Shown here in pieces: positions 5,013-5,645 of a DNA stretch of 5,645 nt. The notes under the pieces were generated by a model. That model saw only the letters and a program-made list of their open reading frames with translations. It had not been told where the DNA came from and made no database searches. The DNA comes from Pseudomonadota bacterium (GTDB lineage Bacteria > Pseudomonadota > Gammaproteobacteria > Burkholderiales > Burkholderiaceae_C): assembly GCA_023442945.1 (NCBI GenBank), contig JAEZWW010000098.1, positions 1 through 5,645 on the forward strand. Direction: 5' to 3'. The first letter of the stretch is position 1. Each line of letters opens with the position of its first letter. The position numbers and the translations under genes are program-made.

Positions 5013-5645
5013 TCAGCCCCCGCCCACGCGCTGCACCAGCGACGCGATGAAGAAGTCCAGTACGCCGTGCAGCGTGGCCGGCGCGTCGGCCTGGGGCAGC
5101 TGCCATTCGGGGAAGTGGCCGTCCGCCGCCATGCGCGCCAGGCCGTAGACCATGGCGCGCGAGGCGACCAGGGCGCGTTCGCGCTCGGCGGCGCTGGCGT
5201 GCGTGCCCAGCGCTTCGTCGAGCAAGCTGCGCATTTGGCGACGCAGGCCTTCGTTGGCTGCGGCGGTGGCGGGCGAACCGCCACCGTCCAGCTGCGTGCG
5301 GTCGCTGATGACGCGGAAATGCGTGGGGTAGGCGCTGGCCCAGTCCAGGTAGGCGTGGCCGATGGCGGCCAGGCGCTGCAGCGGAGGCTGGCCCGCGGCG
5401 GCGGCCAGGGCTTGGGCGGCGCTGGCGGCCAGGCGCTCGGTCGCCTGTTCGGCCACCGCCGTCAGCAGCGCCGCGCGCGACGCGAAGTGGCGGAACGGCG
5501 CGCCGGGCGACACACCGGCGCGCTTGGCGGTTTCGCGCACGCTGAGCTGCTCCACGCCCTGCTCGTCAATGATGGCGACGGCCGCTTCGATCAGCGCTTC
5601 GCGCAGGTTGCCGTGGTGGTAGGGGCGCGGCGCGGGGGCCGCAGC
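5013..5645 (-). CDS. TetR/AcrR-family transcriptional regulator (5' end beyond the window)
   Basis: Predicted DNA-binding repressor, with 210 codons plus stop inside the window. The frame remains open to the right edge, and the edge sequence reads RPYHHGNLREALIEAA, a typical TetR opening that normally begins a few residues after the start codon, so only about 1-10 residues should be missing. The GTG at 5555 is internal and is not the start, because it would remove helix 1. Helices 2-3 with the DNA-contact turn are LSVRETAKRAGVSPGAPFRH (visible residues about 34-53). The C-terminal part (AYLDWASAYPTHFRVI, then RAMVYGLARMAADGHF) resembles the WHG-type ligand-binding domain (TetR_C_33). The stop lies 55 bp before the flavoprotein start on the same strand, so they probably share a transcript and the regulator may control it. 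The ligand and operator cannot be determined; the promoter is outside the window. Confidence 0.9.
   Translation of the reverse strand, partial: AAAPAPRPYHHGNLREALIEAAVAIIDEQGVEQLSVRETAKRAGVSPGAPFRHFASRAALLTAVAEQATERLAASAAQALAAAAGQPPLQRLAAIGHAYLDWASAYPTHFRVISDRTQLDGGGSPATAAANEGLRRQMRSLLDEALGTHASAAERERALVASRAMVYGLARMAADGHFPEWQLPQADAPATLHGVLDFFIASLVQRVGGG

Noticed and set aside
3746..5050. Long open frame on the + strand opposite the flavoprotein gene
   Set aside because: Antisense shadow: Gln/Arg/Gly-rich, no motifs, while the opposite strand has clear FAD-binding blocks.
4958..5284. Upstream extension of the flavoprotein frame overlapping the regulator gene
   Set aside because: The extra 109 residues are Arg/Pro/Trp-rich, lie antiphase inside the TetR coding sequence, and would displace the N-terminal FAD fold from its usual position.

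Overview
The window is very GC-rich DNA (by eye near 70% G+C, G/C at most third codon positions). The gene families and dispersed repeats suggest a betaproteobacterium of the Burkholderiales, most likely Comamonadaceae (Acidovorax/Ottowia/Alicycliphilus-like). That placement is an inference from base composition, gene types and my recollection that short repeats with a GATAGCTGCTTGCGC-like core are common in that family; no search was run.

Layout: 1-269 is an intergenic region with no recognisable gene, carrying one copy of a dispersed repeat. 270-2006 (+) encodes an exported YcbB/LdtD-type L,D-transpeptidase. 2110-2682 (+) encodes a Tat-exported YcbK/MepK-type (DUF882, M15-like) murein endopeptidase. 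In E. coli the homologues are also neighbours: LdtD makes 3-3 peptidoglycan cross-links and MepK can cut them, so this is a cross-link making and cutting pair. 2871-3338 (+) encodes a small zinc-binding GFA/CENP-V-fold protein. 3339-3502 is the gap between convergent genes and holds two direct copies of the dispersed repeat; the second overlaps the stop codon of the next gene. 3503-4957 (-) encodes a BaiN/HI0933-type FAD flavoprotein of the PP_4765 subgroup. 5013 to the window edge (-) encodes a TetR/AcrR-family regulator whose first codons lie outside the window. Regulator and flavoprotein are co-directional, 55 bp apart, and probably co-transcribed.

The most unusual signal is the repeat family itself. 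Four copies of a roughly 45-60 bp element can be aligned by eye. One copy lies in frame inside the flavoprotein gene and is translated as about 23 residues with A/T-ending codons unlike the rest of the gene. A second copy supplies the same gene's last codon and stop. The flavoprotein also carries a separate Ala/Ser/Glu-rich insertion from a 15-bp tandem duplication. I see no CRISPR array, RNA gene, insertion sequence, prophage or defence system. The rest is ordinary chromosomal housekeeping content.
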